A DNA stretch of 64,000 nucleotides from Amphimedon queenslandica (GCF_000090795.2 NW_003546594.1:1-64000), one strand, 5' to 3'. Shown: positions 1 to 13,395, counted from the stretch's first letter. Made by a program: numbers and translations. The notes: a model not told the origin generated them from the letters alone.

Positions 1-682
1 TCTATTGGATCTAGTTCTACTTTGCGCTTCTTTACTTGTCTTATAGGTGTTAATAATACCGGTGATGACCTATTGTTATAAATATTATATACATGTAGTT
101 ATTTTTAAAGCAACAATCATCTCTTACATTGGAGTGGGACTAATGATATCATATTACTTGCTGTCCTAATAATTATCAACACAAATAATAGCAATTAGTT
201 AATAGCCTATGTATACCGTCTATGTTTTACAAAATTTTTCAAAAAATCCATCATAGAATAGAACTCCCACTTTTTTCTACAGAATCAGCTCCAGTACCTG
301 TAGGTATTTTTCTGTGTTCTTTAGTATAACGTTCTCTCAACGTTTTCCAACGCTTCGAGACCGTTTCCACTAAAAACGTAAATGCATTACATTCATACAT
401 CAATTAACGCACAATAATAGTCATTTACTATGTATTTACTTTTTTATGCAGCAATACATACAACAATAATTCTTACAATAATAATAATAATCTAATTGTA
501 CAGTGAAGAACCAATCATAATAAAGTGCCAACTGTACCATCACTCTTGAGTTGCTTGGAGATCTCCACCCAAGCATTCTCCTTCTTCCAAACTACCTTGA
601 AGTCAGGACTCTTATTGTTGTAAAGGCACGGGTATTTTCGAACATGAGAGATGAGTGCCTCATCAAATTCAGCTAGCACCAT
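1..682 (-). CDS. MADF-domain protein, three exons seen, runs off left edge
   Basis: Read on the minus strand, exon 1 (682-538) starts MVLAEFDEALISHVRKYPCL and continues through KKENAWVEISKQL, the usual front half of a MADF (Myb/SANT-like) DNA-binding domain. It ends in phase 1 at a GTACAG donor. Exon 2 begins at 369 after a TTTAG acceptor and gives VETVSKRWKTLRERY, the second half of the same domain, in the matching phase. A third exon (39-1) encodes a basic stretch, QVKKRKVELDP, and is cut by the window edge. An upstream ATG at 721 is also in frame; I prefer 682 because MADF homology starts there. MADF proteins of this size are commonly the second protein of PIF/Harbinger transposons, where they bind DNA and help the transposase. 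It could also be a host transcription factor. I see no break in the visible part. Confidence 0.72.
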
Positions 683-775
683 TTTTAGTATGAAACTTTC
701 CCCAAATATCCTGCCCACCACACGTGGATGCTATCATTCTATTGGTCAGATCACTACGTTTACCGTAAGGAGTTC

Positions 776-890
776 AATCGAGTTCAACCCTTGCACTACG
801 TGCTTGCAGTGCGTTAAGTTACGGTGTGAATTACTTACGTTGTGTTAACTCAGCTTTTGCGTTGCGTTAATGCTGCAGTGTGAATCGGCC
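776..890 (-). repeat. Candidate PIF/Harbinger terminus upstream of the MADF gene
   Basis: On the minus strand the sequence starting at 890 reads GGCCGATTCACACTGCAG and continues with repeated GTTAACGC/GTTAAC-like motifs up to the MADF start. Short subterminal repeats beside a GGCC-type end are usual in PIF/Harbinger elements. The partner end lies outside the window, so this is inference. Confidence 0.3.
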
Positions 891-1335
891 TTTATGTGAT
901 CTACTTCAGTTGTTTTAAAACCTAGATCTGTGCATAGGTTAGTCCTGAAGAGAAATTTAATAGAACTAGGCTACTTCACAACATAATTTTTAGGTCAAAA
1001 GATTGTAAGTTTATAAGTACAATTTATGCAAGAAATTAATTTTGTCACAAGATCTGTATATTCTGTATTATGATAAGAGGAACATGCCGTATCCCACCAT
1101 CCGGCATTTAAAGTGGCAGCTACTTATTAAGAGGAATACAACTGCTATATGTTGCAAAGCATGTATTGAGTACAGGTAAAAGTTATGTCTGACTACAAAA
1201 TAATTATATTAGGCACAAAGACTTGTTAATCAATTACATGTGGCATTAAGTACAATTAACACATCTGTTGATACAAACTCATTACCGAATGTCTCTCTTC
1301 CAGATCTAGGCATCATTCATTTGCAAGCGAAGTCA
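891..1335. other. No recognisable feature
   Basis: AT-rich sequence between the MADF locus and the P-element relic. I see no long frame, repeat or splice structure. Confidence 0.5.
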
Positions 1336-1339
1336 AATT

Positions 1340-3477
1340 TTGTAGTGAAGGACTTCGTCACAACTCTTTTCACACTAATATTTGACATTCATCTCCTGAG
1401 AAAAGACAGAGAATGACTTTATATCGAGAGAGAAGGAAAGCCCTGACTGCTAAAGTAGTGGAACTGAAGAGGAAGTTAGTCACTGATTTCAGTGTTGCTA
1501 AATTTTATTCTTGATTTTGTATAGACTGGCACAAGCTATTGAAATTAATGGTATAATTCGAGATGAATCAGTTTCTAGAGATCTTCAAGACATTTAAAAA
1601 AATACAGTTCATGGAGAAAACAGTGATGATACTTTCATTAGTATTTTTTTAGATGCAAGAATTGAATGCTTGCTCTAAGGTAGGTATGTGTGTAAAGTTG
1701 TATGCTAATTTATATATTTATCAACTTAGGTAATGCAAAAAAAGGACTAGGATGCCACACCTTCATGATTAGTAGGTACTCATACTTGCGCCATTTATCA
1801 TGCAAAGCATACAAAACCCTCTGATCCTCTGGTGTCATTCATTTATTATCTCAACGAACTCTTCGTGACTATTCCCATTGCATCAGAGCTGAAGCTGGCT
1901 TTGTCCACAGCTTTTAATAAGCAATTACTATCTGCAGGAAATATCCCTTCATGCCCCGAATATGAAAAATTGGTTATCTTTCTTCTTCATCAAATTCATG
2001 TAAAGGAAAATCTTGCCTATGACAAGAATACAGGAAATTTAATTGAATATGTAGATCTGGGTGACATTACCAATCATTTACTTGCATACAAGAGAAGTTT
2101 TGAGTTGAATGATAATTCTCTTGTTTTGGCAAAGTCAATGATGTTAATTATCATTCAAGGGCTCTTTTCTAGTTTCATATACCAACATGCTCAAGTTCCA
2201 TGTGAAAATATCACTGGAAAGCAACAATTTTCACCATTTTGGAATGCTATATGTCGCTTGGAAAGCAAAGGTTAATATTTTTTGCATGCACTCATGTAAA
2301 ATATTATCATGATAATAGGTTCTTGGAACATTTGATGGTGCTTCGGTAAATCGACAATTAATGCTGCTACATGACACTTCAGAAATTTATCAACAAAATT
2401 AATGCTTATCAACCAGAAAGAAGGTAAATTTATTCTTCTCAGACCCACTTCATTTGATAAAAACAGTATAAATTTGTTGGTAATCAGGAAGCTGCAATTT
2501 ATGGTAAGTGCATGCATGTATAATGAAGGAATTACTTATGTTATAACTTAAACTTAAAGAACAATGGCAAAGATATTGAATGGAGGCACCTTCTTGACCT
2601 TAATGAGCAAAACAGAGGAGAAGGAGCTGGTTTGTCAATAGTACAAAAGCTTAAATAGGAACACCTTCACCTCACATCATTTTCAAAAATGCGTGTTGAT
2701 GTAGCTTCTCAAGTAATATCCATGGAAAATTATATAGTTGCATATTATGCACAATATAATGTACAGGTCTTGAGTGCGTCAGTGAGTAAGGTTCTCAAAC
2801 TGACTGGTGGGCTAGTGTCCGAGGAAACAGCAATGTTTGCACTCACATTAGACAAGTTCTTCGATTGTCTAAATGTGACAAACTTTACAAATGGAACAAG
2901 GTACAGAAAGCCGTTTTTGCATTAATACAGGAGTGACCAAGATGTGAGGTTAAAGGTAATGATTAATTTTAATCATACCAAATGTACATGAATCAAATTT
3001 ATTAGTTCTAGAGAATGAGTTTCTGCCTTATCTTGATCAATGGGAGCATGCAGTTCAGGAAAGACATGGTTTCACTAAAACTCGAATGATGCTAATGCTT
3101 CTTAGTCATGAGACAGGGCTTGGATTAAGAGTGATAGGTAGCTATATTGTGCATGCATACTTGCATGCAGTGGCACAGTACTTACTTTGTTCTTTCAATA
3201 TTGTTGTTAAATAGCTACTTCTTTCGTGGAATTTATCAAATATCTGTCTTGTCTTCCAGATGTCAAGGAGATTCGGCTTGCACTCTTCAGCAAAAGAATC
3301 TCTCAGGTTCCCCTCAAAAACGACTTTGGCTGTCCAAGACAAAGAGGTGGTACTAGTGACAATCCTACAGTTTCAAACTACTTTAGTAAGACTGATGCAT
3401 TAAGAGTAGTTGATTTATTTGGTTGCAATGAAGTTAAAGGAAACTGCAGAGGGGTTAAAATGACAAGAAATTGTTGA
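1340..3477 (+). pseudogene. P-element-type (THAP9-like) transposase relic
   Basis: Pieces appear in the order of a P transposase. A coiled-coil start (SPEKRQRMTLYRERRKAL, near 1390-1478) is spliced by a ~46-base intron to LAQAIEINGIIRDE at 1525. Then come SGVIHLLSQRTLRDYSHC (1820-1880), the RNase H-fold part with HVKENLAYDKNTG and LGDITNHLL (2010-2080), DGASVNRQLM (2330-2360), SDPLHLIKT (2440-2467), LTSFSKMRVDVASQV (2676-2715), SHETGLGLRVI (3105-3137) and the C-terminal FGCPRQRGGTSDNP (3323-3364) ending KGNCRG. The position that normally reads D-E before the HxKE motif reads H-Q, so a catalytic Asp seems lost. There are in-frame stops (for example after LRHLSCKAYKTL near 1822, and near 2468 and 2656) and at least one frame change near 1900. 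No N-terminal THAP zinc finger was found upstream. Confidence 0.85.
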
Positions 3478-3534
3478 AAACAATGTTTTGCCAATTCCAA
3501 AAAGGCAGGCATCGCAATAGCAGATAATTGATGA

Positions 3535-5265
3535 ACAATAGTTAATATTTAAATCAGTATTTATGATGTATAATAACATAATATACTGCATAATTTCAAT
3601 ACTATAGTATTATAATCACATTTAGCATAATGATTCCTAAATCAACTACACGCAATGCTTTACTCTTCTGCACATATTTTTCGTTTTCTTCTTGTACCTC
3701 TCCATTAATACACTAGCTGTAGAAAATTATCTCAATTTAAACCATCTGGTTGCAATCATCTGTAGGAGAATCTGCGGGTGATTCATTCCAGTGGTCTGAA
3801 GTCTGGGACCAAAAGAAAGCAAATTCTTCATTAATCACTACTCCTACAAATCAATCTTTAAGGACACTGCAATTGGTGACATTTGTGGGATTCCAATTCC
3901 ATTACAGTAAGTAAAACAAAAGTAACATTACTCACACATATAAGACCTCCTCTATCAAGAGACTTGCTCCATTTTTTGTGCCTAACTCATCTTCCTGATT
4001 CTCTATAAAGTCGTATGCATGAGACTAAGATTCAGCAAAATACTCTGACTTCTAACATTTCTCCAAGGCATGCCAGCAGTTCATCTTATTTCTTGTCAGT
4101 GAATCTCTTCAAATCTTTTATTATTGCATATTCAGCAAGGTAGTGAAGAACATTTTTTCTTCAAAATTAAGGCTTTGCAACCGAGCATTTAAGATCATAA
4201 TGTATTGCATCAACTTGAAATTCTGCCTTAATGACAAGCCTCAAGACCTCATTAGAGATATACTGGTAAAATATTGCTCAAGCATTTTGAACAATTGTTA
4301 ATGTAAGGAAATCAGTCAATATCGCGCTGTCAACTGATGAGAGATCTGTAGTTGATAGGACATTTCCACCATCCTCTCTCTCACAGTTTCACACTTCACT
4401 TTTTATGGTGTTTTTTGTACATAAAGTCTATTTGTTGTGAAGTCAACTAGCAAAGCAAGACAAGCTTTTCTTATTTGTATGATTGTGAGGAGACCAAGCT
4501 AGCAACTCTGATTAACACTGTTGTACACTTCTCCAACTCTCTGACAAGCTAAATCCATCATCTTTTGTAACAGCAGTAAGAATATTCAAAAAAGCATCTA
4601 AAATTTCAAAGTTATAAATAGTTTTAAGTGAAATTAGTGCAGTTACTTGTTTGAGATGACACTTCCAGCCATACTTGCGACCACCATAACAACTTTGAAT
4701 CATTCATAGCAACAATGCATTCATATGTGCCAATTCTTTCGAGCAAACCTAGGTGGGTGATGAGTTAATAAGTAATCACGTGACCCTGTTTTTAATCCTA
4801 TTCAGTGTATATTATCGAAGCATGCAATCACATGAGACTAATATTATTCATAAGCACAATAAACTATATTCATAATAAAGTTATGCTATTGATAGACGTA
4901 ATTGCATTCATTAGCACAATAAGTTTTTTCATAGCAAAACATTAATTCTGTGACTTAAGTGAAAACAGTTTTTATAAAATTAATGTAAAATAAATGCAAG
5001 TTTTAAGGAAAAGAAAACTGCGCGAGGTAATGAAAAAATAGCAGTTGTATCTCACAAAGCAAGATTTGCAGTTGCCAATTTCTTGAAATCCATGCTTCAC
5101 ATAAAGCTGATAGACACAAGGCTAATGAAAACAACACCTTCCATTGCAACTCAATCCAGAATGAGAAGAGAGATAAAATTACAATGTTACTAGATCAAGT
5201 AAGTTCCAAAACAATCAAGTGTTTGCAGTAATATTAACGATAGTATTTCAAGTTTATTTAACTAT
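3535..5265. other. No recognisable gene
   Basis: AT-rich DNA with only short frames. A 63-residue minus-strand frame at 4512-4703 has no motif I recognise. The region may be eroded flank of the P-element copy. Confidence 0.4.
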
Positions 5266-5330
5266 AATTGTAACCATAATTGACAAAAGGTACCCTTTGG
5301 CGCAAAAATCATTTTCGAGATTAATGTACT
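5266..5330 (+). repeat. Fragment of the 239-bp TA-MITE family (one end)
   Basis: The string GACCATAATTGACAAAAGG of the MITEs at 57241 and 58444 is matched here as AACCATAATTGACAAAAGG, followed by GTACC and a similar TTTGGCG. The opposite terminal repeat is not visible nearby, so this looks like a truncated copy. Confidence 0.6.
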
Positions 5331-5334
5331 AAGT

Positions 5335-8300
5335 TGTAAAGGAAGTTTTGCGTGTCCCAGTTGTGAAAGTTACAGCTCCATTAGCCTTACAGTTGTTTAG
5401 TTACAGCCCATCAAAGAGGAAGGGATAGTAAGTGGAGAAAAAGCGTTTTAGGGATTTTATTAGAAGTATCCATATTTTCCATGTCATGGGAAAGGAATAT
5501 TAGGGTTGCAATGACAAAAAATAACATTCAAGAATTAAGCTTCATTCTTTCTTAAAGTAAGAGTATCAATAGATGTCTTTAATAATGTATCTGTTTTTTT
5601 CTTCGCCATCAAATGAAGTAATGATTTTTTATAGTTAGCTGTGAAAATATCAAAATTCATTAAAAAGCGGGTTGAATATATAAGAGTTATCAATAAATTA
5701 ATTAGTTCAGAATGACAACGCCATTGTACCGTTTTTTGATATTTTGGCAGTTTTGCACTTATCATAATAGCCATAAACTTTCTAAGTTAATTGTCATTCT
5801 ATAACATTTCAGAGATATTGATTTTCACTAAATTTGCTTCCTTAAGGTATTTTGTTAGAAAATTGTAACCCCTGCAAATCGCATTTATACTAAATATGAG
5901 TTTAGATCACAAACAATTATGTTTTGTTTTGAAACAAATAAATTACCTTACTTAGTAAGCATTAACTCTTGATAGTAAAGAAAGTTGCATGTCATCTTGT
6001 TTTACGGGAAATTATGTAGCGTATAGGAGCTTCATCGTTTGTACTGCAATTATAGTCTTCTGAACCTTTTTACAATTATATGGTAAACAATGAGTAAGTA
6101 TAAGCACAAATACATGTAAAATTAATCTTACATCAATATACATGCTCTGAGGTATAGGGTTAATTGAACTTTTAGAACAAAGTACAGATGCAGTTATGCT
6201 AAAGGAAAAATATATTTCAATGTATTCACATATAACAATCATAAGAATTAATTGGTTCAGTAATACAGGTTAAAAATTGCAGCACCATACAGGAAAAAGT
6301 TTCACTGATGCTGATGCACAACAAGAGTATTTGCAAAAGTCCGGAATCCAAGAATTAGAAATTTACCTAAGGTTGTTGAACTGTAGTACTGCTGGCGGTT
6401 ATTAATGTCATTCAGCTGCTTATTGTAACTATATAGTAAACATAATCATAATGGTCTGATTTTTTGACAAGTATTTCAATGCATGTGCATGCAATTTCGG
6501 TTATAATGGAATTGATTTCAATCATTATATGTGGTGTAGTTAACAATTTACTACACTTATATCTACTGTCCGTAATAATTAACAATGGTTTTAGTGTGTG
6601 AATTTAATACAACTGCTCTTTGATGAATGTAGTGATTTTAGCTGGACTCTTCTTGATACCTGCTCCACAAGTATTTTTTATTCTTACCTGCATCGACATC
6701 TGAAAAAATCAAAGATTGTTCTAAATGTTGTATTGGTCAACTCTATTGCAAAATTGACCCATACATGTCAGAAAGGAACTTTTGCCCAGACAATGCCGTT
6801 CACTTTGTTTAAAGGCATGTTAATTGCTCGAAACCTGTGGCTAGTAATTCTCATACTGGTGAATCTGATTTAGAAGCAGTGGTGTTGCCAAACTCTACTT
6901 CAGCTACAAGTATTGATGCATCGACTATTGATACATGTTCTCCCCTATACATTAGCACATCCAACAGCAATTGGGCCACTACTAGATGACAGTTGTACCA
7001 ATTGAGTAGAGATGTACTGTATAGTAGCTTTTTCTTATGTTTCACAAAATCCTAAAACATCGTGTCGCTGTTCATTACATGCTGCTTGTAGAGAAAATGG
7101 ATTCATCAACCTGGTGCGTAAATTGTTTAAAATGTAATGTATGGTCATTATGTTCCTTTCTACCTCTTTGATTAACAATCACTTCCTTTCATGGTTCCTA
7201 AACTTCATATTTTTCAGGGAATGTATCACTCAAAAACTGTTTCTGTGTCATTATCTTTTACAGCGACATTTTTTGTTCGTACAAAACACTATGGTTTCTT
7301 CAAGATCTATGTTAATGCACATTTCGTGCTGTGTCCTGTAGCCAGACACCTCCCCGTTTTGACTTGAGGTGGCGAGGAGAGTCCGGCAGACTGCCAATAT
7401 TGAAGTTGTTCCAGGAAGTGAAGTGATATACACAACACTTAAAGCTTTAAATAAATTTCGTTAAATTATTATTGAAATTATTGTAGGTGTGGTTTAATTC
7501 TACGTGGTGGCAGTCCGTAAAACCTGCCGGGTCTGTTCTTGTGATGTATCTGCAGGTACAAAGAAGACTGAGCGACCAAAAGTGTATGAAGAAGCAGGCA
7601 AAGTGTAACTAGGAATTTTAAATAATTTGCCAATTGTTCATTTCCAGAGAAGCTTCTCCAGTTGTGTGACAGACAGTGATGGGGTATTCTTTTGTTGTAA
7701 GTGCAGAGGTAGAACTGAAGGGCATGGAGGGTTTGGAAAGATGATGAAGTCAGCTGAGGAAGAGTTGGTTGTTAGAGTCTTTAAATACAACCAAGTTAAC
7801 TTAACCCCTTTTATGGGCAATAATGCATTAGTGCGTCTGGGAGTGGGTCTCAGTAACGCATTAATGCATCTGAATGCATAGTGCTGCTTAAAACTAGTAT
7901 TGATAGAATTGTCTTTTGCACAAATTAAAAGTGTTTAGGCTATAGAAAACTTTTTTCTGCATTTCCAAGTTATTAGCTGGTAGCTCGTTTTGCTGAGTTA
8001 CAGACAAAGAAATCATCATCGCCAGTTTTGACAGGAAAAAAGGCCTGTTATGGCAAAAACATTTGACCAGCTCAAAAAATAGCCAGCAGATTCTTCATAA
8101 TGTCTGAGGAGTCCAATGAGCTATTAATGTAGCCATAAGATTGATGAATCTCCTAGAAAAAGAAACTGTTCTACCTTTCCTTCACTGTACAAATCAATAG
8201 AGAAATAAGATGGGTGTGGTCTTAAGGCTAATAAAAGAAGGAGCGCGTTTTTTCTTCTTATTGGTTACCTTTTGGAGGACAAGCTTAAAACCCATAGGAT

Positions 8301-8384
8301 AACCTACAGAAGATAATTATGAAATCAAAATGGTATGTTTCTGTGATTTCAAGCCTTCTTTTGGCACTTTTCCGCCACTACATG
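5335..8384. other. Mostly unrecognised; scattered short frames
   Basis: Frames of 60-91 residues occur (6598-6873 plus, 7627-7881 plus, 5535-5774 minus) but none shows a family motif. The stretch around 7340-7440 is more GC-rich than its surroundings and could be an old exon, but I cannot name it. Confidence 0.35.
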
Positions 8385-8387
8385 TCA

Positions 8388-8745
8388 TGTCCAGAAATGA
8401 GTGGACACGGATTAGTATAGAAATCAATTATCTCCATATATGAAATTCATTTACGTAGCGCATGAATGGGCTTATCCTATATCCCTCTTAAAGGAAAAAT
8501 ATATACCAAAATTTAAGCATATGTAGCTGATCCTGAACATTATACTTGTGCTCTTGCCAAATTTCGCCAAGATTAAAGAAACTTTGTGTGGAACAATCTC
8601 CCTTTGAATAATATAGCATACCAAAATACTCATAGAAAAGTTATAGTGCTCTGAACAAAGGCCCCAACCATCCATTCTTTTCCATCATTACTCGTTCCTA
8701 TGGTAATTTTAAACTATTGCAATGAATATTATTACAACCAAATGG
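8388..8745. repeat. Dispersed repeat, short copy (partner at 41411-42445)
   Basis: The first ~230 bases, starting CATGTCCAGAAATGAGTGGA, resemble 41411-41640. The last ~140 bases, including CATTACTCGTTCCTATGGTA, resemble 42290-42445. The 650 bases between those two blocks in the other copy are absent here. This suggests either an internally deleted derivative of the element at 40-44 kb or an insertion into that copy. No terminal inverted repeat is evident. Confidence 0.55.
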
Positions 8746-9161
8746 TACGACAAGTGAAACTGAAAACTGTGGCAGCAAATGAAAGGAGATATACAAGCTC
8801 AGATGTCTGCTGCTGCCTTAAAGTGAAGAGTGAGATACTTTATCTGTGGCACTTAAGTCTGCTGGAATGTAAATATATTGTTAGCCAAATAAACAGAAAT
8901 GGGTTCATTACAAAAAATTATACAACTGTAGCATTGAAACCATTTTTAAAGGGGTCACAAGAAGTCAATACAGGGTCACTGGAAGACAGGATGAGATGTA
9001 AAGGATGGCAATTACGTAGCTCACTATCGTTTTTGAAAAAGAAAAAGGGAGTCATTATGAAAGAAACAATCCTTATTGACATAAAAATAAAGGACATTGT
9101 ACCTGTAAACACAGTGACACTTGTGAAGATGATTGAATTGCTACAGTATAGCTCCAATTGA
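8700..9161 (+). other. 153-residue open frame of unknown status
   Basis: The longest plus-strand frame in this area. It overlaps the end of the dispersed repeat at its start, shows no known motif, no signal peptide and no membrane segment, and is lysine-rich near its C-terminus. Base composition does not distinguish it from its surroundings. It may be chance. Confidence 0.2.
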
Positions 9162-9442
9162 ATAGTGTTATTACTCTCTTTGAATTGGACTGAACTAGAT
9201 GAAAGAAATGTGAATGTAGATGAGCCAGTATTGAAATTGTATACATACATAAAGAGTACGGAAGTAAATAAGTGGAAAGGGATTGATCAGGCATGTAAAC
9301 AATAACAAAAACAGAAAATCATAGCACTTAAAAAAGCATCATGGTTTTTAAATTCATTTAAGGTTGACGTCAAAAACCTCATCTTATGAACAAAATTTAA
9401 AATAAACAATTACACTAATGTTTTTAGCAGATCTGGAGACTA

Positions 9443-9709
9443 TTGCCACTCCCAGGGGCTCAAACAATCTTCAAAGTATGCAGCACTTCTCGTCATTCCA
9501 AAAAATGTGACGAACTTTTGTTTCTTATAGATTGCTTTAGTGTCTCTGATGAGTTCTATCATGATCTCTCAATGTACCATCTATCACTTCCTCGTTCCAA
9601 CCCAGTAAAAGATAGACATAGGCTGGTGTCGTTTAATGTGAGAATAAATCAATTGCCACGCCCCTTACTTTGGATACTATTAGCTGACAGTATAAAAGAA
9701 ACACTCTGA
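9443..9709 (+). other. Possible coding relic, conserved-looking frame
   Basis: The frame contains ELLFLIDCFSVSDEFYHDLS followed by HLSLPRSNPVKDRHRL. I have an impression of the order SDEFYH...LPRS from unnamed invertebrate transposon-like proteins, but I cannot name the family. No neighbouring exon could be joined to it. Confidence is low. Confidence 0.3.
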
Positions 9710-9721
9710 AACCTTGTTAGT

Positions 9722-11640
9722 CATATAATTAATTTAAGAATTAATATGTGACTTACATAGACTATCAAATAGGATGACGTTATAGTATGCTCACTAATGA
9801 TTTTCCAACTTAGTGGTCATGGAGCACCTTTCCATTGCTCATCATCATAAGTTCTACTCACTTTTTCTTTTCCCTTCAGCAGCCGGTATATATGTCTAAG
9901 GTATTAAACAAATGTATATGTACATGTATCAGTAAGTACATTAGCATATATAATACTAGACAGTACATGTAAAATGAAATTGTTCTTGGAAGTCATACTT
10001 TTGCTGCCTTAAAGGGTTGTGAAGAATATCCTCTACTTCCAAATGGTGTATCACCATTTTAGCAGATATGAATTCCCTTCTTTTTGATGGTTCTCAAAAG
10101 CAATTACACAATTACTGAGTTATTCTTAGTTTTGGGAACAGACTATACAGTATAATAAGTTTTACATAATAAATATTCACATTAACTTACAGTTTCTTTT
10201 GCTGACTATGCGAATGAATGCTGCACAGTGAAACTAGTCATGTCTATATTGTAATGTAAACAAAAATGAAAGGTATGTACATACAAACACATGATTTACA
10301 TGACGAACTACATTTGCTGCTAAGGATAATGAAGTCCTCATGTACAACTTAGTAAAAGCACAATAGCAGCTGATTGCCGAGAAATAAAAAAGAGAAGACA
10401 GCACATATTGATTGCCTGCTAAAGAGAATTGGAGAATGTGGATTACATTTAGGGTAAGGCTACATGTAAGGGTAGAGGTAAACCGTTACATATACCCATA
10501 CATGTAAGTACATCTGGAGTCTAGAGAAATAAAAGAGCATGCATGAGTGGACATCTTTGAGAGGAAATGACAGAAAGAAGCTCATGCTGACACTACCACC
10601 AGCAATACCAGACAAAAATCCTGGAGATGACAGTGACTATGGATGGTATACTACAATCAGACATTAAATATCATTTTATACAGGATTTCAACAATATTTA
10701 CAGTATTATAACTGCTTTAAAAACCACAACAGATAAAATAAATGTGAGAGCATGGTATTACTTTTACACTGCTACACATGTTAAATGTGCATATACTGTA
10801 TTATAGGGCTCATCAGTGGATTAAAGACGTTATTAACGTTAGGTCACTCCAAGTCAAATTTAACACCATATAAGCATATAATGTGCTGTCATGTACCAAA
10901 CCAAATGAAAAGATATCAATGAATCAAGGTTTACTCTGGTCAAGGTACTTGTACATGTATGATCAGCATAATGATAATGAACATGCTGTTTTAAGTAGTG
11001 GAAAAGAATAATGATTGTGCGAGACGGAACTACCTGTCTAGCAACCATATAGATGCAGAATTGATCAGCTCTCTACTAACTAAAGACAGGAGAGAATACA
11101 AAAAGATAAGTACTTCTTATTGGTCAAATGAAATATACTTAAAATGACAAAAAATAGAATAGGCATCTGCCTTACATCAGGATAACTTTACTTACTGCAT
11201 TTTAGCACTCTATAGCCTCTCTTTTTCTTTCACGCTTCCTAAGCTTCTGTGATACATGTGATTATTATAGTTATATATATTGATTTTTAAAATCTAAACA
11301 TGTATTTCCACTATTTTTATACACATTTAGAGTTTCTGTCAAACTTTTTGAAGTGGTCTGTTCGTTGAGTCATAGCTCAGTTGTAGAAATTTTACATAGT
11401 TGTAGAGAAATATTTAGAATAATATGGCATGACTATCACCATGCTTGTTGTAAAGAGTGAAGTGGTTGTCACAAAAGTAAGCAGAAGGAAAGTCACATCT
11501 ATGAAAGAGACAGCCAGGTTTATTTGGAAATGAATGGTCTTTGTCCTAAATAAGTAGTTATAGATATATTGAGGAAATTCTTTTAAAAACGTCCTTTTAA
11601 CCATTATGCACAAACACAAACTACAGTGAAGTGATCCAGA
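9722..11640. other. No recognisable feature
   Basis: AT-rich sequence with repeated ACATGTA-type words but no frame above 75 residues and no repeat structure that I can delimit. Confidence 0.4.
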
Positions 11641-11647
11641 AAATGCC

Positions 11648-12145
11648 GTAGGACGATTAATTTTTGCGAATGCTAATAAGAATTTCCATGGAAACGGTTT
11701 ATATAGTTGCTATGGCAATTGACCACATGTTTATACATTTAGTGTTCAGCAGCTAATCAGCTATCTTTAGCAGCTTTAGTGGAGCCATCCAGCTCTTTTC
11801 TCCCATTATATTCTTGCATAGGCCACTACTTTTGAGCTCTTTACTGCAAAATCAGTGCTGGTCCGTTGGTCATGATTATAAACCACACCTAAGTCAATAA
11901 ACATTATGTTTGGGTGTGGTTTATAATAATGATCAAGAGACTAGCATCAAAAAGCTCAAAGGTAGTGGTCCATACAATAATATAACGAGATAAGACAGCT
12001 GGAAGGCTCCAATGAACTGCTAAAGAATGGCTGATTAGCTGCTGAACACTAATTGTATAAACATGTGGTCAATCTACATAGCAACTATTTAAACCATTTC
12101 CATGGAAATTCTCATTAGTATTCACGAAAATTAATTGTCCAATGG
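11648..12145. mobile_element. Foldback (long inverted-repeat) element, about 500 bp
   Basis: Two arms of roughly 240 bases (11648-11890 and 11911-12145) are imperfect reverse complements. For example GAATTTCCATGGAAACGG pairs with CCATTTCCATGGAAATTC, and ATTATAAACCACACC pairs with GGTGTGGTTTATAAT at the loop side. The spacer is about 20 bases. Outer ends read GTAGGACGATTAA and TTAATTGTCCAATGG. No coding capacity. Such structures are typical of foldback/MITE-type DNA elements moved by another transposase. A target duplication could not be identified. Confidence 0.75.
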
Positions 12146-12149
12146 TAAG

Positions 12150-13130
12150 TTCGCAGCATCAAGTATGACTGTAAGTGGTCATGTAATAATTTACATAAAC
12201 CAATAATTTTTTTTTATCATGACTATATAGTCCTCACCTGATAGCAGATGCTGATATCTCTGATGATGGGATCCACGTTGCCTGTTCTTTGGAATAGTTC
12301 TACCTAATAAACGGTACTCTAACAATACCATATCATGTCAGCCCATTCAGTAATGCATTACATACAGCCAACTTTTATTGTTTTCATTTCTACAAGTCTT
12401 TCATCTTCATAACAATCATTTGTCCTAACTTCCAATGTCTCTTCTATGCACATCTTTATCTTCTTTATCTCCACTTAACTGTCTGTAGTAACCTTCCCTT
12501 TTACGATTACTTGTTCTAGTAACTCTTCTAGTAGTTACTGCCATTTTGTATACTCGTTACCGCAACAACTATGAATATTACTGAACGTGCCATGACCACA
12601 AGTTCCATTGACATGCAGTAGCTTATCATGACACAGATGGATAGCAATATAAAAGCACAGAAGAAGTTTCTGTTTATAACAGAAATGGTTACAACAGTGA
12701 TTCATCATTGTGAGAGCATTTGCATTAGAGAATGAGTGAGTTGTAGCAGAATTCCATGCAAACTGATGCAGAAAATGTCAGCATGGCCTCGAAGCTGTGC
12801 TTCTTGCGGCAAGAAGGCTCTCCTTGAATCCATGTTTTAGGACTTGTGAATAATGGAAAGCTACAAATATTGCTAGGCGTTTTGTATAAACATGGTCTAC
12901 AATGTGTAACGACAATTACAAATTATGTCTGTTTAGTAATGCTTTTAATAAGAGTTGAAAGATACTTTCTTGCATTTTGACTAAAAGTTAACTATAAAAC
13001 ATAACATTGGCACAAGTACTTTAAGTGTTCCTTTGCCCAAAACAAAATAAACTTATTATGTATGCTTGTACTGTTTCTATAATAGCAACTACATTTGCAG
13101 CTACCTCATTGTACAAAACATCCGCCAACG
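12150..13130. other. No recognisable feature
   Basis: No gene, terminal repeat or tandem array seen between the foldback element and the Copia element. Confidence 0.45.
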
Positions 13131-13134
13131 AGAT

Positions 13135-13395
13135 GATTTAACTATTTTTAATCCAAACTGTGAAAGTGTTGAATAAAGCAAGAACCATTAACTAAGAACT
13201 ACATAATCAACATAACCACAGAACACTTATAAACGAAACTGAAAAGAATGTAGAATGTTATGGTAACATGTGTAATAATAAGGTACATACAGATGAATAA
13301 GAACAATTAGGAAAGTCCTAGAAAATACAAAAAGTACTAGAAGGTTCTACAGTAATAATTATAATGCAATAATGTCAAAAGTACATCCTCTTCAC
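13135..13395 (-). repeat. 3' LTR of the Copia element
   Basis: Matches 17560-17789 plus 18300-18335. The outer boundary is uncertain because similarity fades around 13135-13165. Confidence 0.65.
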
